From assembly GCA_018398585.1 (NCBI GenBank), contig JAGTTD010000009.1:8499193-8563192 (forward strand): a stretch of DNA of 64,000 nucleotides, written 5' to 3'. The notes beneath the pieces are model-generated. The model made no database searches. It had not been told where the DNA came from and saw only the letters and a list, made by a program, of their open reading frames with translations. The position numbers and the translations under genes are program-made. Positions 21,455-31,847 of this stretch are shown here, piece by piece. The stretch is from Simmondsia chinensis. Taxonomy: Eukaryota > Streptophyta > Magnoliopsida > Caryophyllales > Simmondsiaceae. Numbering within the stretch: position 1 is the stretch's first letter; the number at the start of each line of letters is the position of its first letter.

Positions 21455-22478
21455 AAGATCCAACATTTTCCAGGTTTCATTTTCCGAAAAAGAATTTCTT
21501 CGACATCTTGTACTGCAGATCATTTGGTATCCTCTCTTCGGACAGCTCTATGTTTTGGCCAATCATCTCCGCATTGATCGCTCTAACCCTTCTGCCGCCA
21601 TCCTGTCTATGAAACAAATATTTACTTCGACTTTCTATTATGCCCTACGGTATTCGTACTAGATTAGGATGCTTGAATGCTTCATATTAATTAGACTATG
21701 AACATAGAAGAATCATCGAAATAGGCAAGCAGGCCTTTGGATGCATGCTTTTGTTCGATTCTCATATCGAAGTCTGGGTAATGTGGCTTCTGATACTCCT
21801 TATTGTTTACTCTTCAGGCAGCTTGTTCAGTTGTCGAGAAGAAACTGTCGTTGATCATCTTTCCCGAGGGCACACGATCAGAAGATGGCAGGTTGCTTCC
21901 GTTTAAGAAGGTAATTAAGCTTTCATACATTTGATTCAAATGTAATCTGAATATTAGAATTGTTAACCTGTCATATACATACAAAGCCTAAAAAAATAAG
22001 GTACAAAATAGAATACTAGAGTATAAGACCATCCCAATATAGTCCTATAGGAAATATAACTATGGTAATAGAGTCTGTATCTGATAATAATACCATTCCA
22101 GGGGTTCGTCCACTTGGCACTTCAAACGCGACTTCCAATAGTACCAATTGTTATGACGGGAACGCTCGGGCATGGAGGAAGGGAAGCTTACACGTCAGAC
22201 CAGCCCCGATAACTGTGAAGTACCTGCCAGCCATAAAAACCGAAGGCTGGACCGAAGACAAGATCAATGTGTACATAGAGTTAGTACAAGCAGTGTATGC
22301 TGATAATCTCCCCAGTTCACAGAAGCCACTCCCATTGTCTCATAAAAGAAGCAGCTTCATTTCATAGCTTTAATTATTCCCATCTCATTCTTAGTATATT
22401 ATGGGGGCCTCGGAAACAGCACTCTGAAGGGGGAAGACTGCGTACACCCACCCCCCAAGATCCTGCTTATGCGGGAGC

Positions 22479-25400
22479 TAGTGGTGGCCAACGGGCCGGG
22501 TCAGCCCGGAAACCGGCCCGGCCCAGCCCGCACGGTACTGTAGCGGGCCGGGCTGGGCCTCGGGCCTGTTTTTTTTAGGGCCTGGACCCGGCCCGGCCAG
22601 GCCCAAAAGAGCCAACGGCTCTTTTTTTACAAAAAAAAAAAAAAAAAAAAAAAAAATTATATATATTTTTTTTCTATAAACACTTAAACCTCCCCAACTC
22701 ATTTTCTCACAAAATCTTCAATTCTCTCTTCTCTCTCTATACATTCATCATCTCCCATCTTCTCTAATTTGCTAATTGCAAAATTGTGCTCTAAAGTTCG
22801 AAGTTCGTAAAGTATTTAGCTGAAGTGTGAATTTCATTGTTTTCTCATTTCGGTAATTTTAGTATCATAATTTTTTTTGATTCGCAATTTTAGTTATTTA
22901 ATTTGTTTTACTACTTGCATTTCATAAATAATAAATCATTTATACTAATATGGCACACAACTCTTCATCATCTGGAGCCGGTCGTGCTAGTTCTAGCTCT
23001 TCTCGGCCACCCAGAATCCCAAAACGGACTAGAATTGTCTTACTTGATACTGAAGAACGAGCTTTTATACAACCAGACCCAACACCCCAATACCCTGATG
23101 ATAGCATAGATTATAACTTTTCACAACCACAAGATTATCATGAGTCAGGTAGTGGTGGGGTTGGAGACTCACAAACTGATGAGGAACCCACCCCCACCAC
23201 AGATGCCCAGCCTGAAACTAGTACCTTAACTAGTAGGCGTACAACTAGTGGGGTATGGAAGCACTTTACCCTTAATAAGACAACTAATAAAGCAACCTGT
23301 AAATTATATGACCCACCTAAGAATTTTAGCCATCAACCCGGCAGTGGGACGGGCACACTAAATAGACATATACTTAGGTGCCACCCCGAGCAATTCCCGG
23401 AAAAGAGCCAACAACGTTTAGTACAGCAAGTGACCGGTGCACTTGCTAATTTTAGGTTCACTCAGGAGAGCAACCGTAGGGGGCTAGTTAAATATATAAT
23501 TTTGAGTGAAAGGCCTTTTAGTACCGACGAAAACCCACATTTCGTCGACTACCTCCAACGAAATGTGAACCCCGCAATTGTGAGGATTCCTCGGAACACC
23601 GTAAAGCGGGACGCTTTTACATTGTACCACAATCTTAAAATTGGGATACATACACTTTTTGCGACGAACACGAGCATGTTCTCGTTGACGTCGGACGTAT
23701 GGACGTCCAAACCCGGCCAACCTTATATGTGCATAACGGCACACTGGACCGATGAATCCTTCATCATCCAGAAGAGAATAATTCATTTTGGGCTTTTAGA
23801 TTGCCCCCATACTGCCGAGGTAATTACGGGTTCGATTATGTCGGCAGTCCGCGATTGGGGCATAGAACAACGTATCTTCAGTATTACGTTTGACAATGCT
23901 TCCAATAACACTGCATCCGTAGCACATTTAATTAGGAAAATGAGACCCATGTTAGGTGGAAAGTGTTTTCATATTCGTTGCATCTGTCACATTTTGCATT
24001 TAATGGTAATGGATGGTTTAGATCTTATAAACGCATCCCTTGCCACCTTAAGATCTGTAATAATATCAATTAAAGCATCCGTCGCTAGGAAAAAAAGATT
24101 TAAAAATGTATGTAGGTTGCATAACATAGAATATAAACAATTTAAATTAGACTCCAAGACTAGGTGGTCGTCTACGGTAGTAATGTTAGAGCGCATTCTA
24201 CCATACAAAGACGCTCTGATGGAATTCGCCCAGGAAAATCGTGTAGAATGGCGCGATTACAACCTGGACGGTATACATTGGGAGACAATAGATGAAATTT
24301 GTAAATTTTTTAGCATGTTTAAAGACGCGACAACATTTTTTTCGGGTTGCTACTATCCGACCATACCTCAAGCAATATCAACATTGCTTGATATTGTAAA
24401 TTGGATGGTGGGTAATCAATCCAACCCCATTTTGTTCGGATCGATTGCGGCAATGAAAGAAAAGCTTGCCAAATATTTTTCTAAACTACCTCTTACTTAC
24501 TGCTTTGCTACTATTTTAGACCCTCGTTGTAAACGCTCAGGTTTCAACTTGTTTTGCCAACATTTTTTCACGTATTTGAATCCTTCTCTTAATATCGACA
24601 CTTTCATTGCCGATGTCGATAACGACTTGCATAGTTTATTTTCTCAATATTCCCGTCAATTAGCGTCCAATAATCCTAGTACTGCTGCAGTAGGATCTTC
24701 CACATCTAGTGGAAGTAGTTCACACACGTCATATTCGTGGAAATTGTTGGAGCAATTTATGCCCACAGCAGCCCACACATCATGTGACGAGTTAGATTAT
24801 TATTTGCGGACACCGATGGTCCATATTTTCGGGCCGCCGGGCAACCCGAATTTTGATTTGTTACAATGGTGGAACACAAACCAAACCCAGTATCCCGTGC
24901 TTTCCACCATGGCACGTGATATACTAAGTTGTCCGGTGTCTTCAGTAGCATCGGAGTGTGCTTTCAGTCTTGGTGGCAGGTTGCTTGGAACGAAGAGGGC
25001 GAAGTTATCGCCGTCGAGCTTGGAGATGTCCGTGTGCTTGAAGGATTGGCTGCTAGCATAGGCAAGAGATCAACAGAGAATGAAGATGGATTCATCGAGC
25101 GATGAAGAAGACAACTGCACAACTGATACGTCAAATGATGGCGTAGAAACCCCCCGATATGACTGATATCAAGATTCAAGACTTTTGTATGTTAATTATT
25201 TACTTTCAAATATTTACGTCAAAAGATGACCGCACACTCCATATGTCAAACTTTATATTTTTTGATAAATAAATTTATATTTTAAAATATTAGGCCCCAA
25301 CTTTGTATTTGTATTTGATACGTTATTTATTTACTGATATTTTTTTGATAATTACTTGTTGTATATTGTATTTTATTTATTATATATATTTAGTATTATT

Positions 25401-25634
25401 TTTTTTGAACATGTATACTTGGAAAGAAATATATTTGTATCTCATATTATTTATCAATGAATTACAATAATTTTAGTACAAAACGACTATTTATTTTTAA
25501 TTTTTTTTAATTTAGTTAAAAAGGCCGGGCCTGGTCGGCCCGCCCACACTATAGCGGGCCCGGGCCTGGTCCCGGGCCGGTCCCTGCCCTGGAAGCCCTC
25601 GGGCCCGGCCCGGCCCGGCCCACGGCCACCATTT
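22479..25634 (+). mobile_element. autonomous hAT transposon, apparently intact
   Basis: The 3156-bp element is flanked by an 8-bp TSD, gcgggagc (22471-22478 and 25635-25642), created within the SINE. The ends share TGGTGGCC at inverted positions (left TAGTGGTGGCC, right, inverted, AAATGGTGGCC). Both sub-termini are packed with GGGCCGGGC-type motifs amid otherwise AT-rich sequence, probable transposase-binding repeats. It encodes one uninterrupted transposase. Its 3' region (25200-25510) and 5' region (22640-22740) recur in the 809-bp element at 28760-29568. Confidence 0.92.
22950..25061 (+). CDS. hAT transposase, BED finger plus RNase H-like core plus hATC domain
   Basis: 703 residues, uninterrupted, consistent with a full-length plant Ac/Tam3-superfamily enzyme that cuts and pastes DNA in the nucleus. 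Residues 1-100 are Ser/Pro-rich and disordered. A BED-type finger at about 101-146 has C117, H140 and C144/H145, but the expected second cysteine is Y120 (CKLY where relatives read CKHC-like). The catalytic core has D249 in SLTSDVW, D315 in FDNASNN, the HIRCICHILHL block at 341-351, and E669 in SSVASECAFS. The C-terminal hATC dimerisation domain covers about 610-703 (DELDYYL, FDLLQWW, YPVLSTMARDIL). The first ATG fits the family; the preceding frame is not open far upstream. No premature stop was found, so it may be active. It is related to domesticated DAYSLEEPER/RICESLEEPER proteins, but TIRs and TSD show a transposon. Confidence 0.93.
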   Translation: MAHNSSSSGAGRASSSSSRPPRIPKRTRIVLLDTEERAFIQPDPTPQYPDDSIDYNFSQPQDYHESGSGGVGDSQTDEEPTPTTDAQPETSTLTSRRTTSGVWKHFTLNKTTNKATCKLYDPPKNFSHQPGSGTGTLNRHILRCHPEQFPEKSQQRLVQQVTGALANFRFTQESNRRGLVKYIILSERPFSTDENPHFVDYLQRNVNPAIVRIPRNTVKRDAFTLYHNLKIGIHTLFATNTSMFSLTSDVWTSKPGQPYMCITAHWTDESFIIQKRIIHFGLLDCPHTAEVITGSIMSAVRDWGIEQRIFSITFDNASNNTASVAHLIRKMRPMLGGKCFHIRCICHILHLMVMDGLDLINASLATLRSVIISIKASVARKKRFKNVCRLHNIEYKQFKLDSKTRWSSTVVMLERILPYKDALMEFAQENRVEWRDYNLDGIHWETIDEICKFFSMFKDATTFFSGCYYPTIPQAISTLLDIVNWMVGNQSNPILFGSIAAMKEKLAKYFSKLPLTYCFATILDPRCKRSGFNLFCQHFFTYLNPSLNIDTFIADVDNDLHSLFSQYSRQLASNNPSTAAVGSSTSSGSSSHTSYSWKLLEQFMPTAAHTSCDELDYYLRTPMVHIFGPPGNPNFDLLQWWNTNQTQYPVLSTMARDILSCPVSSVASECAFSLGGRLLGTKRAKLSPSSLEMSVCLKDWLLA

Positions 25635-25696
25635 GCGGGAGCCCTTGAGGCACTGGGACTGTAGTTGTTGTTGTTGTTTCATTCTTTGTATATTAT

Positions 25697-26120
25697 ATGA
25701 ATCTCATGTTAGGAATCTTTGAATGAAACTCTCTTTTCTTATTATGTGAATATGGTAAGAATTTCATATTAGAGTTGAGAGAGAAAAGAGATCGATATAA
25801 AAGCCTAGCGAGCCACTCTATTTAATGCCAGTTAGTTTTAGAATGGAACCTTATACAAATTTATATATGGATCTTATATATGCCAGCTCCCTGAGTTGGA
25901 CTTAAAGTTATTCGGTGAAATTTAATACTTATATAAAGGCAATCTTGGTCCTTGATTTAAACCTATACATTATGGTGTTGTTGAGCTTCGATGTAAGGAA
26001 TATATTTTAAAATGTTGAGTTTTTGCCAATCTAGTTTCATTCTAGAATGATTTTTAAAATTTTAAATATGTTCATTATTTCGAGCTCAGTTTCAGGAAAC
26101 CAAAAGTTGATGAGAGTTTA
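25697..26120. other. AT-rich spacer with a short copia-LTR relic
   Basis: Around 25795-25860 the sequence gcgagccactctatttaatg and cagttagttttagaatggaa echoes the solo LTR at 18622-18766. The rest has no recognisable content. Confidence 0.4.
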
Positions 26121-26121
26121 A

Positions 26122-26895
26122 GGGCTTGTTTGGTGTTGCTGTGGCAACATGGCTTCTTTAGAATCACTTTTTGTTAAAAAAAACTTTTATAAAAAGTGCT
26201 ATTTTAAATAAGCAATTTGTGTTTGGTTTAATCAGTAAAGAACCACTTATTGTAATATTGTGAATATTTGGCTAATGTTTAAAAGTGTGTCTTTTTCTAT
26301 AAAGTTAATAGAAATGATATTAATGGAAGTGTTTTATAGTTGAAAATAATTATTCAAGAACTATTTCAAATATTCAATATATTTTTTAAATATTTAAAAT
26401 ATTTTTTTGCACTATTATAAAATATTTTCTAAATATGTAAAATATCTTTTAAATACTTAAAATAATTTTTAATATTTCTCAAATATTTTTTCAATATTTT
26501 TAAAATATTTAATTTTTAAAAAAATTAAAATATTTTTCAAATATTTAAAATATTTTCTAAATATTAATAATATATTACTAATTATTAAATTTTTTTTGTA
26601 TTTAATATCTTTTTAAAATATATAAATTATTTTTTAAATATATCAATTAATTTTTAAAAATATTAACAAACTTAAAGATATTTTGACCAAATTTTCTTAA
26701 TTGTTTAATTTATATTTCTACTTCTGCTTAAAAGGAGAAGCTTCAAATTTCTAATTCTACTTAAAAATAAATAAACAACTTCTGCTTTTGATAAAAAATG
26801 CTTCTTTATATTTTTCAAACACCTCTAAACTCTGGAAAAGTGTTTTTTTAGAAAGAAAAAAAACACTTTTTTCTTCAGAATATGGTGAGCCAAAC
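26122..26895. repeat. AT-rich MITE-like repeat, copy 1
   Basis: Begins GGGCTTGTTTGGTGTTGCTG, contains AAAAAGTGCTATTTTAAATA and AGCAATTTGTGTTTGG, a long TTTAAATATTT-rich core, then a CTTCTGCTT...AAACACC end. The same block order occurs at 26903-27625 and 34677-35498. Confidence 0.6.
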
Positions 26896-26902
26896 ATACA
26901 TT

Positions 26903-27625
26903 GGGCTTGTTTGGGATTGCTATAAAAAAACTACTTTTCATAAACACTTCTCGTAAAAGCACTTTTGTAAAAAATGCTATTTCAAATAAGCAGTTTGTGT
27001 TTGGCCAACCAGTAAAAAAGTAATTATGGTAATATTATGAGTATTTGGATAATGTTAAAAAAAGTTTTTTTTTTCTATAAAATTACCAAAAAGGATACTA
27101 ACAGAAGTCTTTTATAGTTAAAAAAATCATTCATGAACCATTCTAAATAATTAATATATTTTTTCATTATTTAAAATATTTTCTAAATATATAAATATTT
27201 CTTAAACATTTAAATTTTTTTTTAATATTTATAAAATATTTGCTCAATATTTTTAAAATGTTTAAAATATATATTTTAAATATTTCTAAATATCATACAT
27301 ATATTATTAATTATTAAAATATTCTTTTCATATTTAATATATATTTTAAAATATATAAATTATTTGTGAAATATATAAATTATTTTTTAAATATATTAAC
27401 AAATTTCAGGATACCTAAACTAAACTTTCTCAATTATTTAGTTTTTACTTTTGCTTCTGCTTAAAATAGGAAGCACCAAATTTTTGCTTTTACTTATAAG
27501 TAAAAAACAGCTTTTACTTTTAATAAAAGGTATTTTTTTACAGTTGTCAAATACCTTCAAATCTTAAAAAAGTACTTTTTTTAAAAAAATATTTTTTTCT
27601 AAAATAAATAATTTTAAATAGGCCC
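26903..27625. repeat. AT-rich MITE-like repeat, copy 2
   Basis: Begins GGGCTTGTTTGGGATTGCTA and ends TTTTAAATAGGCCC. It lies head-to-tail immediately after copy 1. It is non-coding, with internal runs of AAATATTTT units. Confidence 0.6.
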
Positions 27626-28331
27626 TAAATCAAAGACTAAGGATGAAATTAATAGTAGTCATTCAACTTTTGAGTTTAGTATCTAGATATATAATTGCAA
27701 TGCCTCTAGGTATAAAGTTATTTTTGGGTTCCACTAGTTTTATATTTTATATATCTTTGTTATCATTTTTTAAAGCTTTCCTCGGTTGGTAGGAAAAAAG
27801 AAAAAAAAGAATTAGAATTTCTTACTTTTTTTTATTCATCTATATTTTCTTTTCTTTAAATTTTTTTGGAATCAAACACAACCCGAGTAAAATTTTATTT
27901 AGTTGAAAGGGAATGCTGTATATTTTGTTCATTGGATTAATTTAGTTATTGTATTTATATTTAGTCCTTCTATAATATATTATGTTAATTTAGTCATGTA
28001 GTCAGATTAAAGTTAAGTCAATAATATAATTTTTAATAATATACTCACATTAAATATAATCATACAAGTAGACGCTGACTCAATTTAACCTAACTTATAG
28101 CCCAATCATTAAAAATTTAATAACTTAGCATAAATTTTACTATAAGGATCAAATTAATACAAGTATTACTAGTAAATTGACCAAATTGATATATTTAAAA
28201 GTATAAAAATTAAATTGACATAACGGATAAAATATAAAGATATTTAATGTAAATAGCGCTATTATTATTAATATTATTATTTACATATGATAGACTTCAG
28301 AAGTTGGGGTTTGCATTACCAAATAGGTATG
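27626..28331. other. AT-rich spacer, nothing recognisable
   Basis: No coding frame, terminal repeat or RNA-like structure recognised between the MITE-like repeat and the copia LTR. Confidence 0.5.
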
Positions 28332-28498
28332 TGTTATTAGACTATATTCCAGAACATTTCTAGGATTTTGCAGTTTACTCTTTTATCCTTTGACTTATGT
28401 AACCCTAGGAGTATTTTCAGTCTTTTGGTTCTTGATGTTTGCCTATATATTGAGGCCCTCCGTGTACTCTTTAATTCATTCAAATATAATTATTCACA
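28332..28498 (+). repeat. 5' LTR of the short-LTR copia element
   Basis: Runs TGTTATTAGACT...TTATTCACA, with a TATA-like CTATATATTGAGG near 28443. The primer-binding site follows without a spacer. Confidence 0.75.
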
Positions 28499-28510
28499 TG
28501 GTATCAGAGC
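28499..28510 (+). promoter_or_regulatory. primer-binding site (initiator Met tRNA)
   Basis: TGGTATCAGAGC abuts the CA end of the 5' LTR. Confidence 0.88.
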
Positions 28511-28679
28511 AATTACTCTGATTCTCTTTTTTTCCTTTCGCTATTCTTTTCTTTTCTTTTCTTTTTGTTGTTTGTCGGTTTTCTTTCTTTTATTTTTTTA
28601 TGCAATTGAAGTGTTGAATTCTCTAATAAGTTACTCCTTTTACTTTTTTTTTCGTTCTTTTTCATAATTTATTTGAGTA

Positions 28680-31135
28680 ATGGCTTCTAATCTGAATCGA
28701 TCCTACGCTAATGCCCTAACCTCCCTCCCCCCCCCCCCCCCCCCCCCCCCCCCCAGCGGTAGAGGTGGCCAACGGGAGGGCCTGGCCGGCCCGGCATTGT
28801 AGCTGGCCGGGCCGGACCAGGCCCGTTTGAGAGCCGGGTCGGGCCGGGCCTGGGGTCTCCCAGGGCCAGCTACAGTACGGGCAGGGCCGGGCCTGGCCCA
28901 CTTTTTTTATAGAATTAAAAAAAAAATTTTAATAGTACAAAGTCGTTTTGTACTAAAATTATTGTAATTCATTGATAAATAATATGAGATGCAAATACAT
29001 TTTTTTTCAAGCACTAATAATGCTAAATATATGTAATAAAATAAAATATATAATAAGTAATGATAAATATCTTATCAAAAAAATAATGGTAAATAAATAA
29101 CGTAACAAATACAAGTACAAATACAACGCAGTTGGGGCCTAATATTTAAAAGTACAAATTTATTTATCAAAAAATACAAAGTTTGACATATGGGGGGTGC
29201 GGTCGTCTTTTGATGTAAATATTTAAAAGTAAAAAAAAAATTTTGTGAGGATTGAAGATTTTGTGAGGTAATGAGTTGGAGAGGATTAAGTATTTACAGA
29301 AAAAAATATATAAATTTTTTTTTTTTTTAATATTATAGCCGTTCAACAACGGCTATAATAATAAAATTTTTTTTTTTAAATATTAGAGGCTCTAGTAGAG
29401 CCGCTCTACCCAAGGGCTGCACTGTAGGCCCAGGGTGGCCCCGGGCCCGGGCCCGGGCCGGGCCCTGAGGCCACCAAAAATAGGCCCGAGGCCCTGCCTG
29501 GCCCGCACGCCAAGCACTGACCGGGCTGGTGCAGTTTTCCGGCCGGCCCGGCCCGTTGGCCACCTCTACCCAGCGGCCCCCGCTCGGTGGCAGAGCCCGG
29601 CCCTCCCCATGCCGGTACTCTGCCCACCACCACGGCTCCTAGCCCACCGGGGGTGGTGACCGACACCTCCATTGTCGGAACCACCACCACCGGTGTTTCT
29701 TTCTCTCGGTTGGTGGATGACGATGTCGCCATCTCCGGTACTCTACCACCACTTGGGAGGTTATTGTCGAACTCGACACTTAATCTGGGCATCCCGTCAT
29801 TGTCGAACCCTTTTCCTACCTTCCCTGCACCCTCGGTCGGTGCTGGTTTCGCCGGACCCACCATGTCCGGTGGATTCCGGCTAGCCGATGGTGGCGGCTC
29901 TGCCCCGGCACTCTTCCCGACCCTCTCCCATGTCGGTGGGGATGCCGGTGTGGCGTCGTCAGCCGCCCCTCCCCCTTCCCTAAATCCTAATTACTTAAAT
30001 ACAAATTACTTCAACCCTAATATCTATAACCATCCCGCTTCCCCAATTGTTCTTCCTTTATCCAATATCACAAGCATTGTCACAATTAAACTCGAATCAA
30101 CTTCTGATTATCCCCCGTGGAAAGAACAATTTAACATGTTACTACTTGCACACCAATTATTAGGGTTTATTGATGGATTTTACCCCTGTCCCCCCGCTCA
30201 AATAACTCTCCCCACAGGATCGACTTATTCTAATCCGGATTACATTACATGGCTATGCACAGATCAGAGTCTCCGATCTTGCATAGCTGTCACTCTCTCC
30301 CGCTCCCTTATTAATGATATTGTCCGCTATCCAACTTCCAAAGACATGTGGGATGCCTTGGCTAAGCATTTTCGGGATCACTCCATGGCTAAGGAGTATG
30401 ACCTCCGAACTCAACTCATAACCCTACGTAAAGATGGCAAAACCATGGATGCCTACCTTTCTGAACTTAAATCAATTGCCGATGATTTAGCTGCCATTGA
30501 CTCACCTATGTCTACTAGAGAATTCCAACACTTTGTTATTCATGGGTTACCCCTGAATATGCAGCTTTTGCAACTTTTACCCAACAAACTTCAAAATTGT
30601 ATTCTTATGATGCGTTAAAATCTACTTTACTTAATGAGGAAGGTGCCCTCAACCGTAACAATGGCTGTACCAACCCGGGACCCCGCCCATGCCATGGTTG
30701 CTTCCTGGCAACCCAAGGGGAAAGGGGGCCGTTGGGGCCGCGGTGGCAAGCCACCCCATACCGGCCCACCGTACGGGTCCCACCTCGGGGCGCCATCCTC
30801 TAGTGCTCCTTATTCTGTTCGACCTCCGCTCGGTCCCACCTTCCACTCTAATGCAGGTGTGCTCGACCCCGCTCCCCAATTTTGTCAGATCTGTTCACAA
30901 ACTGATCATACTGCCATTACCTGTCCTCTTCGCTTCGACAACTCCTCGTTCCCGGACCCCAGCCAATCCTTCGCTGCCATGATGATGGGGGAACCACATG
31001 ACTACAACTGGTATCCTGACTCGAGTGCTTCCAACCATATGACGCCGAACCCAGGTATCCTCTATAACCTACTTGCTTATTCTGGTCATAAAGATGTTCT
31101 TGTTGGGAATGGGGCCTTATTGGCTGTTGTTGGCT
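28680..31135 (+). pseudogene. short-LTR copia Gag and protease, split by a hAT MITE
   Basis: Starts at ATG 28680 (MASNLNRSYANALTSLP) and runs into a 28-base C run encoding a proline tract. After the MITE (28760-29568) the frame resumes to a UBN2-type Gag: DYPPWKEQFNMLLLAHQL, DMWDALAKHFRDHS, TMDAYLSELKSIADDL. A stop/frameshift near 30618 separates the basic region and the zinc knuckle CQICSQTDHTAITC (complete CX2CX4HX4C). Protease reads WYPDSSASNHMT, with DSS in place of catalytic DSG. Confidence 0.85.
28760..29568. mobile_element. non-autonomous hAT, deletion derivative of the 22479-25634 family
   Basis: Perfect 17-bp TIRs (TAGAGGTGGCCAACGGG) and a perfect 8-bp TSD, cccagcgg (28752-28759 and 29569-29576). 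Inverted relative to the autonomous element, its 28900-29190 part matches 25200-25510 (for example AGTACAAAGTCGTTTTGTAC). Its part near 29230-29290 matches about 22660-22740 (TTTTGTGAGGATTGAAGATT). The transposase gene is absent. GC-rich GGCCGGGC motifs sit at both sub-termini. Confidence 0.92.
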
Positions 31136-31845
31136 CTAAAGCCAATATCATTGTAATTTTGATGATAACAAGCATTTAATGAGTTATGTGATTTAAATTG
31201 TTCTAATCTTATTTTTAAGTGACTTATAAGAAAGCTAGGCACATCAAAGATTAATAATGGATACGAAGCTTTCCAAAAATGATAAATCAAGAGGAAAAGA
31301 GATAAAAGCTGAAGAGAAGATTTATCCAGATTGAAGAGAACGTGATCCGAGTCTGAGCATCTTAAAGTCATTTATTTTTATTGTCTAGGACTTAGGATCG
31401 CGATATATCAATTGAGTCCAAGTCTCAATATTGATATGTGATGCTCTTACAAAAATGTTTTTGGAAAATATTTTTGAAAGTTGATTTATCAAATTTTATT
31501 CGAAAAATATTCAAGTCAAAATTAAACCAATCTAATTTATCATTTAAAATATTTTTTTTAAGATTGGTACTTTGAAAAGTATGATCAAATAAAATAAAGA
31601 TAAAATTTTAATGGGTGTTGATTTAGCTTGATTTATGGAACTAATTATTTTTATAATCAAGTAAAGTGGGAAATAAATTCAAAAATTTGAACAAATATAG
31701 AATCAATCAATCAATTTTTAACTTAGGAAATGCAATAAAATTATCTCACCAATCAAGCAAATTGATCAAAACGTGTAAATGTACCCGGGTAGGCTGAGTG
31801 TCGACACACAGGCGGTATGTGTTGACACACAGACTTACAGTAGCC
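31135..31845. mobile_element. LTR-like insertion in the copia element, with TGTCGACACA motifs
   Basis: The copia frame breaks after VGNGALLAV near 31128 and resumes at THVGSTTIPK near 31848. The roughly 710 bp between is non-coding and AT-rich, with TTTTGATGATAACAAGC near its left edge. Near its right edge are GAGTGTCGACACACAG and GTGTTGACACACAG. It resembles a solo LTR, but I could not fix exact ends or a TSD. Confidence 0.5.
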
Positions 31846-31847
31846 AC

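Larger units (their letters stand above)
19183..22367 (+). pseudogene. 1-acyl-sn-glycerol-3-phosphate acyltransferase (LPAAT, class B), probable pseudogene
   Basis: The enzyme acylates lysophosphatidic acid to phosphatidic acid in the endoplasmic reticulum. Exons read in frame are: 19183-19503 (ends HVTGRLL, donor gtaagt), 20637-20798 (MWILGNPIKIEGAEHSKKRA, NHASPIDVF), 21519-21617 (IIWYPLFGQLYVLANHLRID), 21818-21910 (SLIIFPEGTRSEDGRLLPF) and 22102-22367 (LPIVPIVMTGT, AWRKGSLHVRPAPITVKYLP). The NHX4D and FPEGTR acyltransferase motifs and N-terminal membrane segments are present. The sequence resembles the coconut and Limnanthes seed LPAATs, and about 310 residues is the normal length. Three lesions argue against function. 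The expected acceptor before ATGTGG reads CAA instead of CAG, though an AG 12 bases upstream stays in frame. The exon 3 donor is AT, not GT. One base is missing in exon 5 near 22160. Introns are retained, so it is not a processed copy. Confidence 0.85.
22403..25678 (+). mobile_element. SINE (5'-truncated, shared body) split by a hAT transposon
   Basis: The left half (22403-22478) begins GGGGGCCTCGGAAACAGC and includes GGGGGAAGACTGCGTACACC and TGCTTATGCGGGAGC. The right half (25643-25678) reads CCTTGAGGCACTGGGACTGT and a TTG tail. Flanking 18-bp duplications tcattcttagtatattat (22385-22402) and tcattctttgtatattat (25679-25696) differ at one base. The start within the GGCCTCGGAAACAGC block suggests 5' truncation at retroposition. 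Confidence 0.85.

Noticed and set aside
22062..22150. Start of a separate small gene at ATG 22062
   Set aside because: The upstream part is intron and out-of-frame exon 5 of the LPAAT locus; only the downstream half is acyltransferase sequence, after the one-base deletion.
22297..22702. GC-rich open frames on both strands
   Set aside because: They fall in the SINE and the GGGCCGGG-rich end of the hAT element and are compositional.
28368..28667. 99-codon plus-strand open frame
   Set aside because: It overlaps the copia LTR, PBS and leader; composition is T-rich. The Gag start at 28680 is the real coding start.
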